Source of the DNA: Thermoplasmata archaeon | GTDB taxonomy: Archaea > Thermoplasmatota > Thermoplasmata > Thermoplasmatales > GCA-001856825 | Reading direction: 5' to 3' | Assembly: GCA_021817415.1 (NCBI GenBank) | Contig: JAKAUZ010000082.1 | Span: 1 to 40,632 of the forward strand | Length of the DNA stretch: 40,632 bases | Shown here: piece by piece, positions 1-9,775 of the stretch | Layout: each line of letters starts with the position of its first letter | Position numbering within the stretch: position 1 is the stretch's first letter | The notes under the pieces: generated by a model | The model's input: the letters and a program-made list of their open reading frames with translations, nothing else | Told to the model about the DNA's origin: nothing | The model's database searches: none | Program-made: the position numbers and the translations under genes

Positions 1-1
1 A

Positions 2-127
2 TTCGTGTCGTCTCTCAAGCTGGAGATAGAGGAAGACAACCTTCAGGCTCTCACCGATGAGGACCTGATGGAACTGAAGCACAAGATAGAGGACGAAATC
101 AAGGAGAGAAGGAGGAGAGGGATATGA
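2..127 (+). CDS. 3' end of a small charged protein, cut by the window edge
   Basis: An open frame enters from the left edge and gives 41 residues ending in a very basic tail (KERRRRGI), with alternating acidic and basic residues that suggest a helix or coiled coil. Its TGA (125-127) overlaps the ATG of the following recombinase (124-126) in an ATGA arrangement, so the two are probably translationally coupled. Codon use is GC-rich (GAG, CTG, AAG, AGG), like the recombinase and unlike the genes to the right. The function is not recognisable. Confidence 0.55.
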   Translation, partial: FVSSLKLEIEEDNLQALTDEDLMELKHKIEDEIKERRRRGI

Positions 128-1011
128 CCGAAGACCTTGAGGCAAAGCTGCAGGAGTTCGAGGAGTGGATGTACGAGAGATTCTCGAGATCCACGATCGA
201 GGACACCATGAGGAAGATGCGGTTCTTTGCAAAGAAATGTGACCTGGGCTCCAGGGACAGCATAAAGGGGTTCCTGGGCGAGGAGAGAAGAAAGGGGTCC
301 TCGAAGCAGAAGGTCAACGAATACATCAAGTTCCTGAACAGGTGGCTGCAGTTCAGGGGAGAGGACAAGTTCATTTACCTCAGGACCACAAAGAGGCAGT
401 TCGTCGTGAAGAGGTATGACCAGGAGGAGGTGAAGGCGCTGATCAGTGGAACAAGGGGACCCGCGGTAGAGGACGCGAGGGACCATGCGATGGTGATCCT
501 TGCGCTAAACACAGGTCTCAGGAGGTCTGAGATAGCGAACCTGAGGATGGAGCACGTGCATGACCACTACCTCACTGTTGTCGGCGGAAAGGGGGAGAAG
601 AACAGGGACGTGTACCTTGACCCCGAGACAAGGAGGATCCTGCTGGAGTACCTGAAGATGAGGAACAGCCGGGATTCCCCCTACGTGTTCACCACTAGGC
701 TGGGCAGGATCACCCCAGAGTACATGGGGAACATCGCCGGGAGGATATCTGAGAGGACCGGGGTTAAATTCTCCTGGCACAAGTGCCGTCACACCTATGC
801 AAAGAACCTGATATCGAGCGACGTGGACCTGCAAACCATCAGTCAAATGCTGGGCCACGAGAGACTTGACACCACTGCCATTTACAGCGTGCTCGATACG
901 GAAGAGGCACTGGAGCGGGTCCGGACGAAGAGGCCGAGATTCTACAGGGACGATGAAATGTTCAAATCCCGCAAATCCTATGACAACTTCGATGGACTGG
1001 CGGGGATTTGA
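124..1011 (+). CDS. tyrosine recombinase (XerA/integrase family)
   Basis: This is a site-specific recombinase of the phage integrase/Xer family, 295 residues. An N-terminal core-binding domain (about 1-95) precedes the catalytic domain. All expected active-site residues are visible: Arg133 in TGLRRSE, Lys156 in the GGKGEKN beta-hairpin, His219 and Arg222 in HKCRHTYA, His245 in LGHER, and the nucleophile Tyr254 in AIYSV. It should cut and rejoin DNA through a 3'-phosphotyrosine. The tail runs about 40 residues past Tyr254 and its last 19 bases overlap the 3' end of the convergent tRNA-Ala gene. GC content is clearly higher than in the genes to the right. It could be the chromosomal dimer-resolution XerA, but the tRNA overlap, the coupled small gene and the composition fit an element integrase better. 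Confidence 0.93.
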   Translation: MTEDLEAKLQEFEEWMYERFSRSTIEDTMRKMRFFAKKCDLGSRDSIKGFLGEERRKGSSKQKVNEYIKFLNRWLQFRGEDKFIYLRTTKRQFVVKRYDQEEVKALISGTRGPAVEDARDHAMVILALNTGLRRSEIANLRMEHVHDHYLTVVGGKGEKNRDVYLDPETRRILLEYLKMRNSRDSPYVFTTRLGRITPEYMGNIAGRISERTGVKFSWHKCRHTYAKNLISSDVDLQTISQMLGHERLDTTAIYSVLDTEEALERVRTKRPRFYRDDEMFKSRKSYDNFDGLAGI

Positions 1012-1064
1012 ACCCCGGGCCTCCTCCATGCCAAGGAGGCGATCTTCCACTGATCTACCAGCCC
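993..1064 (-). tRNA. tRNA-Ala (anticodon GGC)
   Basis: Read on the minus strand this folds as a full cloverleaf of 72 nt including discriminator A73. The acceptor stem is GGGCTGG/CCAGTCC with one G-U pair, the D arm is GATC/GATC, the anticodon stem is CCTCC/GGAGG with loop TTGGCAT (anticodon GGC), and the T arm is CGGGG-TTCAAAT-CCCCG. The 3' CCA is not encoded and no intron is seen. It is convergent with the recombinase gene and shares 19 bp with its 3' end. tRNA 3' ends are classic integrase attachment sites. Confidence 0.97.
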
Positions 1065-1152
1065 GCAGGATACGACATACTTATGAATATTAAATAGTTG
1101 CTTTAGATCTTTGCTTCCAAATCTTTTATAGACATTTGCGATTTCTCTACAA

Positions 1153-2043
1153 ATGAGCAATTTTGTTCGGGACTTCATCCTGATGACTAAACCTAGGGTC
1201 TGGACGTTTCTTCTTATCACTGGAATTGCAGGCGAAGTATTTTCCTTGAGTATCCTTAGGAGCCCCAACTTGATTGGGTTCGTTTACGTTGCTCTGTATA
1301 TTGCCATTGGGTTGATGGGGTCGGAATCATTATCAAATTATATTGATCTTGACATAGATAAGAAAATGGACAGGACGAAAGATCGCCCGCTTCCTTCTGG
1401 AAAGATGAGTCCTAAAGTTGCACTTACAGGAGGATTGATATTGATCGCAGTAACTCTCATTCTCTCCTATAGGCAAAACATCCTCTCATTCATTTTTATG
1501 GCCACTGGGATAATTGACTATGACGTTGTGTACGCACTTCTCTCAAAAAGGAGAACTCCTTGGAATATCATCCTGGGGGCATATTCAGGAGGTGCTCCCC
1601 TCCTCGCAGGTTTCTATGCATTCACCTTCAAGTTTAACCCCGTGATAATACTGTGGTTTTTCATAATATTTGCCTGGACGCCTCTCCATATCTGGTCACT
1701 GGCAATAAGGTACAGGAAGGATTATCGTGATGCGTCTGTCCCGATGCTGCCTGTTGTTTATGATACTAAAAAAACAATGCAGGTGTTATTTCCTGTATCG
1801 GTGCTCACATCAATCTTTACCATTCTCGCGGGAATTTATTTCATGAAATATTTCCAGATATACCTTGGGATTGCAGTAATGATCCTATACGTTTTCATGG
1901 CAATTTACTTGATGATTGGATACCTTAGGGCATATCTGGATCCTGAAAAGAGTATCATGAAGCTCTTCGTCTCAACGAACATGTTTGTAGGATTCTTCTT
2001 CCTTTCAGTAGCAATATTTTCATTTTTGATACCAATGACCTAA
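1153..2043 (+). CDS. cyoE: protoheme IX farnesyltransferase (heme O synthase)
   Basis: This UbiA-superfamily membrane prenyltransferase moves a farnesyl group onto heme b to make heme O for terminal oxidases. The 296 residues contain about nine hydrophobic segments. The first Asp-rich motif is NYIDLDIDKKMDRTK followed by RPLPSG, and the second conserved loop is YRKDYRDASVPMLPVV, which is characteristic of CyoE/CtaB rather than other UbiA enzymes. The ATG lies about 25 bp after the TATA-like run CTTTTATAGA (about 1121-1130), so the message is probably leaderless. alaX follows after 8 bp. Confidence 0.93.
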   Translation: MSNFVRDFILMTKPRVWTFLLITGIAGEVFSLSILRSPNLIGFVYVALYIAIGLMGSESLSNYIDLDIDKKMDRTKDRPLPSGKMSPKVALTGGLILIAVTLILSYRQNILSFIFMATGIIDYDVVYALLSKRRTPWNIILGAYSGGAPLLAGFYAFTFKFNPVIILWFFIIFAWTPLHIWSLAIRYRKDYRDASVPMLPVVYDTKKTMQVLFPVSVLTSIFTILAGIYFMKYFQIYLGIAVMILYVFMAIYLMIGYLRAYLDPEKSIMKLFVSTNMFVGFFFLSVAIFSFLIPMT

Positions 2044-2051
2044 AGGAAAAC

Positions 2052-2750
2052 ATGAAAACTCAGTTGGTCTACTTGGAAGATTCCTATATTAAAGAACTGG
2101 ACGCAAAAATCACTGACATTAGAGAGGGAGTTATCTTGGACAGGACAATATTCTATGCTGCTTCTGGGGGGCAGCCTTCAGATTCAGGTATCATCAGGGG
2201 AAAGAGTGACTATACCGTTACGGATGTCGTAAAATTTGACGAGATAGTCCATAAAGTCACTGGTGAGCCAGAGATAGGAGAAGAAGTAACTTTGTTTATT
2301 GACTGGCAGAAACGATATTCACGAATGAGGCTTCATACGGCCATCCATGTGGTTTCAGCAGTTGCGATGAAGGAATTCAAGGCAAGGATAACGGGAAATC
2401 AGATATATGATCAAAATGCAAGGATTGATTTCAATTTTGCAGAATGGAATTCAGAAATATCAGGGTCCATAGCAAAAAGAGTCAATGAAGAGCTGACAAG
2501 GAACCAACCTGTTACTCATCAACTTATGAAAAGGGATGATATTCTGTCTATGGAGAATTCGTTGAAAGTCGATGAAAAGCTCCTTCCTGATCTCGATATA
2601 CTTAGAGTGGTGAAAATTGGCGACATAGATATTCAGCCAGACGGAGGTACCCACGTCAGAAATACTTCGGAGGTTGGAACCATTAACATCTACAAGATAG
2701 AAAACAAGGGCAAAAATAACAAGAGGATGTATTTCTCGCTTCAAGGATGA
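2052..2750 (+). CDS. alaX: alanyl-tRNA editing protein AlaX
   Basis: This is a free-standing trans-editing domain that deacylates mischarged Ser- or Gly-tRNA(Ala). Its 232 residues match the medium-length AlaX type. The N-terminal part has the [10 protein letters not shown] glycine-rich motif of class II AlaRS editing domains. Zinc ligands are seen in HTAIHV (HxxxH, about residues 97-101) and again in DGGTHVRN, where the usual Cys of CGGTHV is Asp, as I recall for some AlaX members. AAGG lies just before the ATG, consistent with internal translation in an operon with cyoE. Its 3' end overlaps dnaJ by 10 bp in convergent orientation. Confidence 0.92.
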   Translation: MKTQLVYLEDSYIKELDAKITDIREGVILDRTIFYAASGGQPSDSGIIRGKSDYTVTDVVKFDEIVHKVTGEPEIGEEVTLFIDWQKRYSRMRLHTAIHVVSAVAMKEFKARITGNQIYDQNARIDFNFAEWNSEISGSIAKRVNEELTRNQPVTHQLMKRDDILSMENSLKVDEKLLPDLDILRVVKIGDIDIQPDGGTHVRNTSEVGTINIYKIENKGKNNKRMYFSLQG

Positions 2751-3820
2751 ATGACTTTAGAAAAAAATCCTTTACTGCTCTCATTCCTGAATTCCTCAAG
2801 CAATTCCTTCTGTTTTTTGGATATCTTTCTGGGGAGGGTTATCTTTACCCTGAGTATTATATCTCCCCTTCCCCTCCCTGACCTCTTTGGGATCCCCTCT
2901 CCTCTGAGCACTATTGAGTCATATGGTTGGGTTCCTGAAGGTATCTCTACCTCTTTCTCTCCATCCAGAAGATTGACCTTTATCTTGTTGCCTGAAATTG
3001 CATCTATGAAATCTGCTTCTATCTGTTTCTCCAAGTTGTCCCCATTTCTTGTGAACTCCTTGTAGTCGATATTGAACCTGATCCTGAGATCCCCCGAACC
3101 CTGTGGCCTGTAGTTTCCTTTCCCTCTTATTATATATATTTCATCTTCAGTTACTCCGGATGGAATGGAGATCTCGGCACTGTCCTTCTTCCTGACAAAT
3201 CCCATTCCCTGGCAAATCCTGCAAGGGTCCTCAGGTATTTTACCGGTGCCGTTGCAGACTGGACAGACTTCTGTTGACCTGAACATTATGAACCCCTGAT
3301 TGACCGATTTTTCTATTACTCCTCTGCCCCTACATCTCTGGCAGGTTTTTTGTCTCTTCGTTGAGGACCCCGTACCATCGCAGGCCTCACATTTCATCTC
3401 CCTGAAGTACACTATTTCTACCTTTTCATTCCTCGCGATCCTTCTGATGTCAATTGGTATTTCGACATATGAGTCCTCACCCCTCTGAGGGCCCTGGGGA
3501 GCCCTGCCGAATCCAAATTGAGAGAATAAGTCCCCAAAGATATCCTGAACATCCTGATAATGGTGGAACTGGTTCCAGTCAAAGCCCCCTCTGAAATTTA
3601 TTCCTTCTTCTCCATACTGATCGTACCTTGCCCTCTTGTCGTCATCCATAAGTACTTCGTATGCCTCGCTGATCTCTTTGAATTTCTCCTCAGCCGCCTT
3701 CTTGTTATCTGGGTTAAGGTCGGGGTGGTACTTCTTTGCCAGTTCCCTATAAGACTTCTTGATCTCTTCCTTTGATGCGCTCCTGCTAACTCCGAGTGTC
3801 TGGTAATAATCCTTCCCCAT
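2741..3820 (-). CDS. dnaJ: chaperone DnaJ (Hsp40)
   Basis: This is the co-chaperone that delivers substrates to DnaK and stimulates its ATPase. The 359 residues show an N-terminal J domain with HPD at 32-34, a short Gly/Phe segment (about 78-112), then four zinc-binding CxxCxGxG-type repeats (about 144-207: [32 protein letters not shown]) and the C-terminal substrate-binding domains. It is the last gene of a grpE-dnaK-dnaJ operon, 14 bp after dnaK. The bacterial-type system is patchy in archaea and is thought to have been acquired from bacteria. Confidence 0.97.
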   Translation of the reverse strand: MGKDYYQTLGVSRSASKEEIKKSYRELAKKYHPDLNPDNKKAAEEKFKEISEAYEVLMDDDKRARYDQYGEEGINFRGGFDWNQFHHYQDVQDIFGDLFSQFGFGRAPQGPQRGEDSYVEIPIDIRRIARNEKVEIVYFREMKCEACDGTGSSTKRQKTCQRCRGRGVIEKSVNQGFIMFRSTEVCPVCNGTGKIPEDPCRICQGMGFVRKKDSAEISIPSGVTEDEIYIIRGKGNYRPQGSGDLRIRFNIDYKEFTRNGDNLEKQIEADFIDAISGNKIKVNLLDGEKEVEIPSGTQPYDSIVLRGEGIPKRSGRGRGDIILRVKITLPRKISKKQKELLEEFRNESSKGFFSKVIHP

Positions 3821-3834
3821 CTGACCCCCTTATT

Positions 3835-5673
3835 TCATTGTTCTTTATTGTCTTTATCTTCGTTTATTACTCTTTCCCCTTCTTTGGGAGGTTCCTCCGG
3901 GCTCTGTCCTGCTTCTTCCTGTTTTGGAGCATTCTTGTACATGTATTCCCCGATCTTTTGCACTTCCTTGTTCAGGATTTCCATCTTCCCTTTTATATCG
4001 GGAACGTCCTTCTTTTCGATTGCTTCTTTTAGATCCTTCAGTTTACCGTTGATGTTGTCTTTCAAGTCCTGAGGCAACTTGTCGGCATAGTCCGACATCG
4101 TCTTTTCCATGGTGTAAACCAATGATTCTGCTCCGTTGATTGTTTCTATTTCTTCCTTCTTCCTCTTGTCTTCTTCTTCATACGTCTTTGCCTCTTGTTT
4201 CATCCTCTCGATTTCATCCTTTGTTAGTTTAGTTCTAGATGTAATTGTGATACCCTTTTGTTTTCCAGTTGCAAGGTCCTTTGCGTTAACGTTCAGTATA
4301 CCATTCGAATCTATATCAAAGGTGACTTCAATCTGCGGAATTCCTCTAGGTGCAGGTGGTATTCCCTCGAGCATGAACCTTCCGAGCGAGACGTTGTCCT
4401 TCGCCAATGGCCTCTCCCCCTGGCAAACATGAATCTCGACGCTGGTCTGATTGTCAGCCGCGGTGGAAAAAATCTGAGATTTCTTAGTTGGGATAGTGGT
4501 GTTTGAATTGATCAATGGTGTCGCGACACCCCCAAGCGTCTCAATACTCAGAGTGAGAGGGGTTACGTCCAGGAGGACTATCCCTTTGACCTCACCAGCT
4601 AGAACTGCCCCCTGAATGGCTGCACCAATTGCGACGCATTCCATTGGGTCCACACCTCTCTCAACTTTTTTGCCCATCTGATCTTCCACGAACTTCTGGA
4701 CAATTGGCATCCTAGTCGGGCCACCCACGAGTATGACTTTGCTTATGTCATTTGATGAGAGCTTTGCCCCCTTCAATGCTTCCTCCACAGGCTTTCTTGC
4801 CCTGTCTATGATTGGCCTCACAAGATTTTCAAGGTCTGCTCTGGTTATGGTCATCTGAAGATGTTTAGGGCCCTCAGCTGAATTGGTGATGTAAGGAAGA
4901 TTCACTTCCGTCGACAGGGTTGTTGATAGCTCTATTTTCGCCTTTTCGGCTGCATCTTTCAGTCTTATGTAGGCATTCTTGTCTTTCCTCAGGTCTATGC
5001 CATTCTCCCTCTGGAATTTTTGAGCTATATGGTTAATGATCGCCTCATCCATGTCGGTCCCTCCTAATTTCGTATCACCAGAGGTTGACAGGACTTCGTA
5101 GACGCCACTGCTGAACTCCATTATGGTTACATCCAAAGTTCCTCCACCCAGATCAAAAACCATTATTTTGTGCTCACCCTCGCTTTTGTCTAGGCCATAT
5201 GCTAAAGCGGCAGCCGTAGGTTCGTTGATTATTCTTACCACATCCAGGCCAGCTATAGCACCGGCATCTTTTGTCGCCTGCCGCTGATTGTCGTTGAAAT
5301 AAGCTGGAACTGTTATGACGGCCTTTGATATTTTTTCTCCAAGATATTTTTCCGAGTCGCTTTTGATTTTCTGCAATAGGAAAGCAGAGAGCTGCTGTGG
5401 AGTATAATCCTTTCCAAGAATCTTGAACTTGTAATCTTCACCCATCCTTCTCTTGAATGCATATGTAGTTCCATCCGGATTCATGAGTGCCTGCCTCCTC
5501 GCAGGTTCACCTACTAGCAATTGATTGTCTTTTGTAAAAGCAACATAACTGGGGAATGCTTTCCCCCCAATTGTGGTACCTTCAGAACTAGGTATCACCA
5601 CTGGTTTTCCCGCCATCATAACTGCCGCCTGAGAATTACTCGTTCCAAGATCGATTCCAATTATTTTTTCCAT
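3835..5673 (-). CDS. dnaK: chaperone DnaK (Hsp70)
   Basis: This is the central Hsp70 ATPase of protein folding and stress repair, 612 residues. The nucleotide-binding domain begins with GIDLGTSNS and has the phosphate-2 motif [10 protein letters not shown] and the adenosine motif VGGPTRMP. The linker and substrate-binding domain follow ([13 protein letters not shown]). The C-terminal lid is helical and ends in a disordered acidic tail. It starts 6 bp after grpE and is followed 14 bp later by dnaJ, so all three are cotranscribed. Confidence 0.98.
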   Translation of the reverse strand: MEKIIGIDLGTSNSQAAVMMAGKPVVIPSSEGTTIGGKAFPSYVAFTKDNQLLVGEPARRQALMNPDGTTYAFKRRMGEDYKFKILGKDYTPQQLSAFLLQKIKSDSEKYLGEKISKAVITVPAYFNDNQRQATKDAGAIAGLDVVRIINEPTAAALAYGLDKSEGEHKIMVFDLGGGTLDVTIMEFSSGVYEVLSTSGDTKLGGTDMDEAIINHIAQKFQRENGIDLRKDKNAYIRLKDAAEKAKIELSTTLSTEVNLPYITNSAEGPKHLQMTITRADLENLVRPIIDRARKPVEEALKGAKLSSNDISKVILVGGPTRMPIVQKFVEDQMGKKVERGVDPMECVAIGAAIQGAVLAGEVKGIVLLDVTPLTLSIETLGGVATPLINSNTTIPTKKSQIFSTAADNQTSVEIHVCQGERPLAKDNVSLGRFMLEGIPPAPRGIPQIEVTFDIDSNGILNVNAKDLATGKQKGITITSRTKLTKDEIERMKQEAKTYEEEDKRKKEEIETINGAESLVYTMEKTMSDYADKLPQDLKDNINGKLKDLKEAIEKKDVPDIKGKMEILNKEVQKIGEYMYKNAPKQEEAGQSPEEPPKEGERVINEDKDNKEQ

Positions 5674-5679
5674 ATTTAA

Positions 5680-6162
5680 TCACCCTTTATTCAGTATGAC
5701 CATTTCTGGTCTCAGTACCTTTCCATTCAGATAATATCCTTTTCTTATTATCTTTTTTATAGTGTTTTCTTCGCCACCATCTTCCATCCCTATTGTTTCG
5801 TGCTTTGTGGGATCAAATTTTGAATTGATATCTGCAATCTCTCTGAGTCCCTCTCTCTCCAGGATTGTATAGAACTGCCTCGTCAGAACCTTAACAGACT
5901 CATCGTTGGAATTCTCCAAGCTGTCGAGAAATGGAAGTAGTTCAGTTATTATTCTTGCAGATGCGTATTTTATGATCAGCTCAGATTCTTCGTTGAGCTT
6001 CTTCCTGAAATTTTCAACATCCGCCTGAAATCTTAGGTTTTGCTCCTTCAATGCCATTATTTCCTGATTTTTCGCTTCTATCAGCTTCCCCTGTTCCATG
6101 ACTTTCTCCTCGCAATTCTTGAGATTTGATTTCATTTTCCCGTAGTAAGTGGTGGCAGGCAC
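5680..6162 (-). CDS. grpE: nucleotide exchange factor GrpE
   Basis: This is the nucleotide exchange factor for DnaK. It has a long N-terminal coiled coil (about 10-75) and a C-terminal beta domain with the typical ending VLRPEMVILNKG. I take the GTG at 6162 (160 aa) because a TATA-like box (6183-6195) lies about 25 bp upstream, which fits a leaderless message. The ATG at 6135 (151 aa) is the alternative, but no convincing ribosome binding site precedes it. It is the first gene of the heat-shock operon, and a strong palindrome lies upstream at 6209-6228. Confidence 0.93.
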   Translation of the reverse strand: MPATTYYGKMKSNLKNCEEKVMEQGKLIEAKNQEIMALKEQNLRFQADVENFRKKLNEESELIIKYASARIITELLPFLDSLENSNDESVKVLTRQFYTILEREGLREIADINSKFDPTKHETIGMEDGGEENTIKKIIRKGYYLNGKVLRPEMVILNKG

Positions 6163-6182
6163 GTTTCGTTATTTAGCCCTTC

Positions 6183-6228
6183 TATAATAATATTTCTTGA
6201 CGAGGTTCTGTCAACTAAGTAGTTGACA
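6183..6228 (-). promoter_or_regulatory. heat-shock operon promoter with a palindromic operator
   Basis: On the minus strand an AT-rich box (6195 down to 6183, AAATATTATTATA) sits about 25 bp before the grpE GTG. Thirteen bases further upstream is a perfect inverted repeat, TGTCAACTA-2 nt-TAGTTGACA (6209-6228). It is not the bacterial CIRCE sequence. Its position just upstream of the TATA/BRE region suits a dedicated heat-shock regulator, but which protein binds is unknown. Confidence 0.6.
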
Positions 6229-6259
6229 CCAACTAGAATGAATAAAATTGAAAATTACA

Positions 6260-6874
6260 CTACATTGCGCTTATCTCATCATAAACCAGCGCATTAATAT
6301 TGGAAACGTACACGTTGATATCCAGTACTTCGAAAAAATACTTCCCATTGTGCCCAATTACTATATAATCTGATAGATAAGACTCCGTATATGATACCAG
6401 GAAATACGAAAATCCCTTGTAGGATTCATTTTGGTTTTTTACGTTATGAATCCCCTTCACCTCATTCGAAACATTTTCGTAGACCTGGTTATAGAGTGCA
6501 TTCACCTGTGATGATGATGCAAATTCGGCAGAAACAATGATAATACTCCCGGAAAAGCTCCCATTTGTCGTCTTGTTGAATTCCTCTTCTATCGCCTTTA
6601 CAGTGGTGTAGTTGGAACTGGTGGTGAATGTCCTGGTCGAAACAGTCAGTGTTGTCCCGGCGAGAGAGTCTATTGTTGACGACGGCAGGACCGCCACCTT
6701 CAGATTTGATGAACTGGTAACTGAACCAAGATGTGTTTCGTGATAGATGACAGCAATTGCCGCAATTACCACGACTAGCGCAACCACCACAATAATTACC
6801 CTCAAAAGTCCCGTGTTATTTTGGGGGGATGGTGGGGGTTGAACTGGGTTTGGTGGAGCACCCTGTGAGGTCAT
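6260..6874 (-). CDS. N-anchored extracytoplasmic protein, unknown
   Basis: The 204 residues begin with a Pro-rich cytoplasmic stretch, then one strong membrane helix (about 25-45, rich in V, I and A), then a Ser/Thr/Asn-rich domain with many N-x-S/T sequons, presumably outside the cell. A TATA-like TATTTATAAC lies about 20-25 bp before the ATG, so the message is likely leaderless. This architecture recurs in the window (19823-20434, 25844-26782, 39551-40090). No family was recognised. Confidence 0.75.
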   Translation of the reverse strand: MTSQGAPPNPVQPPPSPQNNTGLLRVIIVVVALVVVIAAIAVIYHETHLGSVTSSSNLKVAVLPSSTIDSLAGTTLTVSTRTFTTSSNYTTVKAIEEEFNKTTNGSFSGSIIIVSAEFASSSQVNALYNQVYENVSNEVKGIHNVKNQNESYKGFSYFLVSYTESYLSDYIVIGHNGKYFFEVLDINVYVSNINALVYDEISAM

Positions 6875-7071
6875 AAAAGTCTATTATTTCTAAGTTATAA
6901 ATAGGTATGCTATTTGTTGAATAATTCTGCAATTGAACAAAATTTTGAAATTTGTTTTGGACGTAAACGCGCCTTTGCCAAGCTCAATCAGCAGTTTATC
7001 AATTGCAATTGTCCGTCCCCATAAGCTCGGAATTAGGAATCTGTTTAATTGTAGAATCTGATTATGTCACC

Positions 7072-7785
7072 ATGGATGTTCTCAGACAGAGCCTTGAAGG
7101 AAAAGTTGGTGTAATATCGGGTGCAGGAAATGGGCAAGGTAAGGCAGTGGTGAAACTGCTGCTGGATTTTGGTGCCATAGTGTACGCATTTTCAAGAAGT
7201 GGAAACAAGCCTGATCTAAAAAATGAGAATCTGACTGTTCTCAGAGGAGATGCCAATGACATAGAAAACCTAGAAAGAATCAGAATGAGAATTGAAAGGG
7301 AGCACGGAATCATCCACATGCTTTATAATAATCAGGGGAAATTCTCCCCTTTAAGCCAGGGATTCAGTGGAAATGTGGCGGAGGAATTTTTCAGAGGAAA
7401 TGTGGCTGGCTCGGTGAATACAATCAAGGTGTTCTCCCAGATGATGACCAATGGAGGGAGTATTGTGAATGTCGGTGCCTCTAGGTCAATCTATAAGCAC
7501 AGTTCCTTGGAATATACTGTTTCGAAATATTCCGTGGAAGAGTTAACCAGAAAAGCTGCTTCCTTGCTAAAGGAGAAAAACATAAGGGTAAACGCAATTC
7601 TTCCTGGAGGGGTTGATTCCTCAAAGGAAATAGATGAAATGTTCCCATTTGGATTCACAGAATTGAGAGGGAAGAAAGAAGTTTCAAATCTTGAAATAGG
7701 CTATGTGGCACTCTTTTTGCTCAGCGATCTCTCTCATGGCATTACAGGACAGGCGATAAACGTAGATGGCGGAATTGGATTGTGA
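7072..7785 (+). CDS. short-chain dehydrogenase/reductase (SDR)
   Basis: This is an NAD(P)-dependent oxidoreductase of the classical SDR family, 237 residues from the chosen ATG. The Rossmann motif is GAGNGQGK, the NNQG element follows strand 4, the catalytic Ser is in VGASRS, Tyr-x3-Lys is YTVSK, and the C-terminal signature GQAINVDGGIGL is present. An upstream in-frame ATG at 7003 would add 23 residues unlike the family. The 7072 start fits the SDR N-terminus and follows a TTTAATT box by about 25 bp. The substrate cannot be told. Confidence 0.88.
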   Translation: MDVLRQSLEGKVGVISGAGNGQGKAVVKLLLDFGAIVYAFSRSGNKPDLKNENLTVLRGDANDIENLERIRMRIEREHGIIHMLYNNQGKFSPLSQGFSGNVAEEFFRGNVAGSVNTIKVFSQMMTNGGSIVNVGASRSIYKHSSLEYTVSKYSVEELTRKAASLLKEKNIRVNAILPGGVDSSKEIDEMFPFGFTELRGKKEVSNLEIGYVALFLLSDLSHGITGQAINVDGGIGL

Positions 7786-7837
7786 CAAATGTTCCTGGTG
7801 AATAAAGCAATAAAATGAAGAATAATTAAAAATAAAA

Positions 7838-9376
7838 TTATTGCGAACCAGTAGTACTTGGTTTCACAGAAGGAGCTGGCTTAAGTTTCCCCACCAGCAG
7901 AGAGCCCAGAATTGCAATGACAAGGTTTATCGAGAGTGCTATTAGGCCAATGTAAAGGAAGCTCAGTGGCGTATTGAATTTAAAGAAGACAGTTTCAATG
8001 CTTGGGAATTTGAACTGGACAAAGTTTGAGTAGAGAAGCAGCGCAATTCCCACTATCATTCCTACCGCCCATCCCGTTCCCACGGACCATTTTTCAAGTC
8101 TTGTTGCATACAGCGCAAGGAAGATAGCAGGTAAAGTCTGAAGGATTATTATTCCACCCACAAGCTGCAGCTGCAGAGAGTAGGTAGCCTGGATTATAAA
8201 TATAAACGCTAGAGCCAGGAACTTGAACATTATTGAAAAGTACTTTGCAAGCCTCGCTTCTGTTTTCTTGTTCATGGTCTTCCAAAATGGTTTTATGACG
8301 TTTCTAGTAAGGAGATTAGCCTGGGATATTGCCATAATGGATGCCGGCACAAGTCCGCCGATGAATATACCAAGGAATGCAAATCCAACGAACCACGGCG
8401 GGAAATATGCATATATCAGATCTGGCACCATGGTGACAGCGCCGTACTGATGGACCAGAGCAAGAGCTTGAGTCGATCCATAAATAAGTATTCCGAACAG
8501 TGCCAGTAGCGCAAGCCCAATACCATATAGCGGGAGCAGTGCCGTGCTCATCCTGAGTTTCTTCGTTGAACTGGTGCTTAATATACCGTTGATTGCGTGT
8601 GGATATAGGTATAACGCGAGAGCGCTCATGATAGACAGACTTATGAAACCATTAAGATAGAGAGGAGCAAGCGTCGTATTTCCTGTAGGAAGTTTGTGCA
8701 TATGGGCGAAAGCATTGCCAAATCCGCCTATATACATAGGGACCAGTACTATGACCACTATTACGGTCGCGAATATTATAATGTCTTTCATGACTGCAGT
8801 TACCACTGCGCCCCTGAGACCACTGGTGAACGTGAAAGCTGCGAGAATGATGAAGGCCACAATCAGAGAAACCTCTGTTATTGTTGCGGCGTTGCTGGCC
8901 ACGAGTTGGCCAATCATTACTGTCAGGACAGCTTGCATTCCGTATATTTGAAGTGCAATATAGGGCAGTTCCGCTGCTATCCCTGTTAGCGCTATAATTA
9001 TTGCAAGTGATTTGGAGTTGAACTTATCCTGAACCATGTCCACTGCGGTAACGTAGTTCTTCTTTTTGGCTATTTTCCAGAGTCTAGGCATTGTAACCAT
9101 AGCTACCCCAAACGTCATCCCCACGTAAGGAACCGCAAAAAAGTACACTGCTCCTTTTACGAAGACGGATTCAGGTATGGCTATGAATGTATATGCCGTA
9201 TAAAGGTCCGCCCCAACCAGGAACCATGCGAGATAGCTTCCTAATCTCCTCCCGGCAAGTGCCCATTCGCCGAGATCGCTCAGATCGCCTCTTCTAAATC
9301 TCGAAGACCAGAAACCAAGGCCTACGAAGAGGATGAACAGGCTGATGAAAACAGTAACGACCTCAATGTTGTTCAT
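7838..9376 (-). CDS. sodium:solute symporter (SSS family)
   Basis: A 512-residue, highly hydrophobic protein with about 13 predicted membrane helices. It starts with a periplasmic N-terminus and the WALAGRRLGSYLAWFLVGADLYTAY-type region of SSS transporters (the quoted region is about residues 37-62). It likely couples solute uptake to Na+ or H+. The gene upstream encodes a DUF3311 small membrane protein and its stop overlaps this start (TGATG). That pairing is typical of monocarboxylate or unknown-solute SSS permeases, so an organic acid is a reasonable but unproven substrate. Confidence 0.9.
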   Translation of the reverse strand: MNNIEVVTVFISLFILFVGLGFWSSRFRRGDLSDLGEWALAGRRLGSYLAWFLVGADLYTAYTFIAIPESVFVKGAVYFFAVPYVGMTFGVAMVTMPRLWKIAKKKNYVTAVDMVQDKFNSKSLAIIIALTGIAAELPYIALQIYGMQAVLTVMIGQLVASNAATITEVSLIVAFIILAAFTFTSGLRGAVVTAVMKDIIIFATVIVVIVLVPMYIGGFGNAFAHMHKLPTGNTTLAPLYLNGFISLSIMSALALYLYPHAINGILSTSSTKKLRMSTALLPLYGIGLALLALFGILIYGSTQALALVHQYGAVTMVPDLIYAYFPPWFVGFAFLGIFIGGLVPASIMAISQANLLTRNVIKPFWKTMNKKTEARLAKYFSIMFKFLALAFIFIIQATYSLQLQLVGGIIILQTLPAIFLALYATRLEKWSVGTGWAVGMIVGIALLLYSNFVQFKFPSIETVFFKFNTPLSFLYIGLIALSINLVIAILGSLLVGKLKPAPSVKPSTTGSQ

Positions 9377-9633
9377 CAGCTACCCCCTTCCATCTTGTTC
9401 AGTAGCAAAGCAGCTGCCAAAAAGAAAATTGCAGTCACTACAAGCCATAACGTTTCAAACCAGTAAAAAAATGTCAATCCAAAAAGCTTCGGATTTTGGA
9501 CGTTGTACAGCGGCGTTATGGCAAAAACAATTATTGGCACAAGCAGCAGAATTGCAACCAGAATTTTCTGTGTTGTTGTTCCTTTGGTTTCCAGCGATAT
9601 CGTATTATCCACATTATCGCTTACCATATTCAT
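9376..9633 (-). CDS. DUF3311-type small membrane protein, symporter partner
   Basis: 85 residues with two hydrophobic helices (about 25-42 and 55-77) joined by a short loop NVQNPKLFGLTFFYWFE. The FYW.. motif and size match DUF3311, whose members sit next to SSS symporters and are thought to be accessory subunits. Its TGA overlaps the symporter ATG, so translation is coupled. The start could be the second Met (MVSD), two codons in. Confidence 0.8.
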   Translation of the reverse strand: MNMVSDNVDNTISLETKGTTTQKILVAILLLVPIIVFAITPLYNVQNPKLFGLTFFYWFETLWLVVTAIFFLAAALLLNKMEGGS

Positions 9634-9775
9634 TCAACCGATTATATGAACTACGTGGTATATAAGTTTAATCGAAATGGTTTTTTAATCAAAACCTTAG
9701 AATGCAGAGGAAATATTTGAATGAAAAGGAGGAAAATTTGTGCAGCAACTGTTTCGCTAACAGAAGTGTGATTAA

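Noticed and set aside
2460-2744. Minus-strand ORF of 94 codons inside alaX.
   Set aside because: Fully antisense to a well-recognised gene and without promoter or motif.
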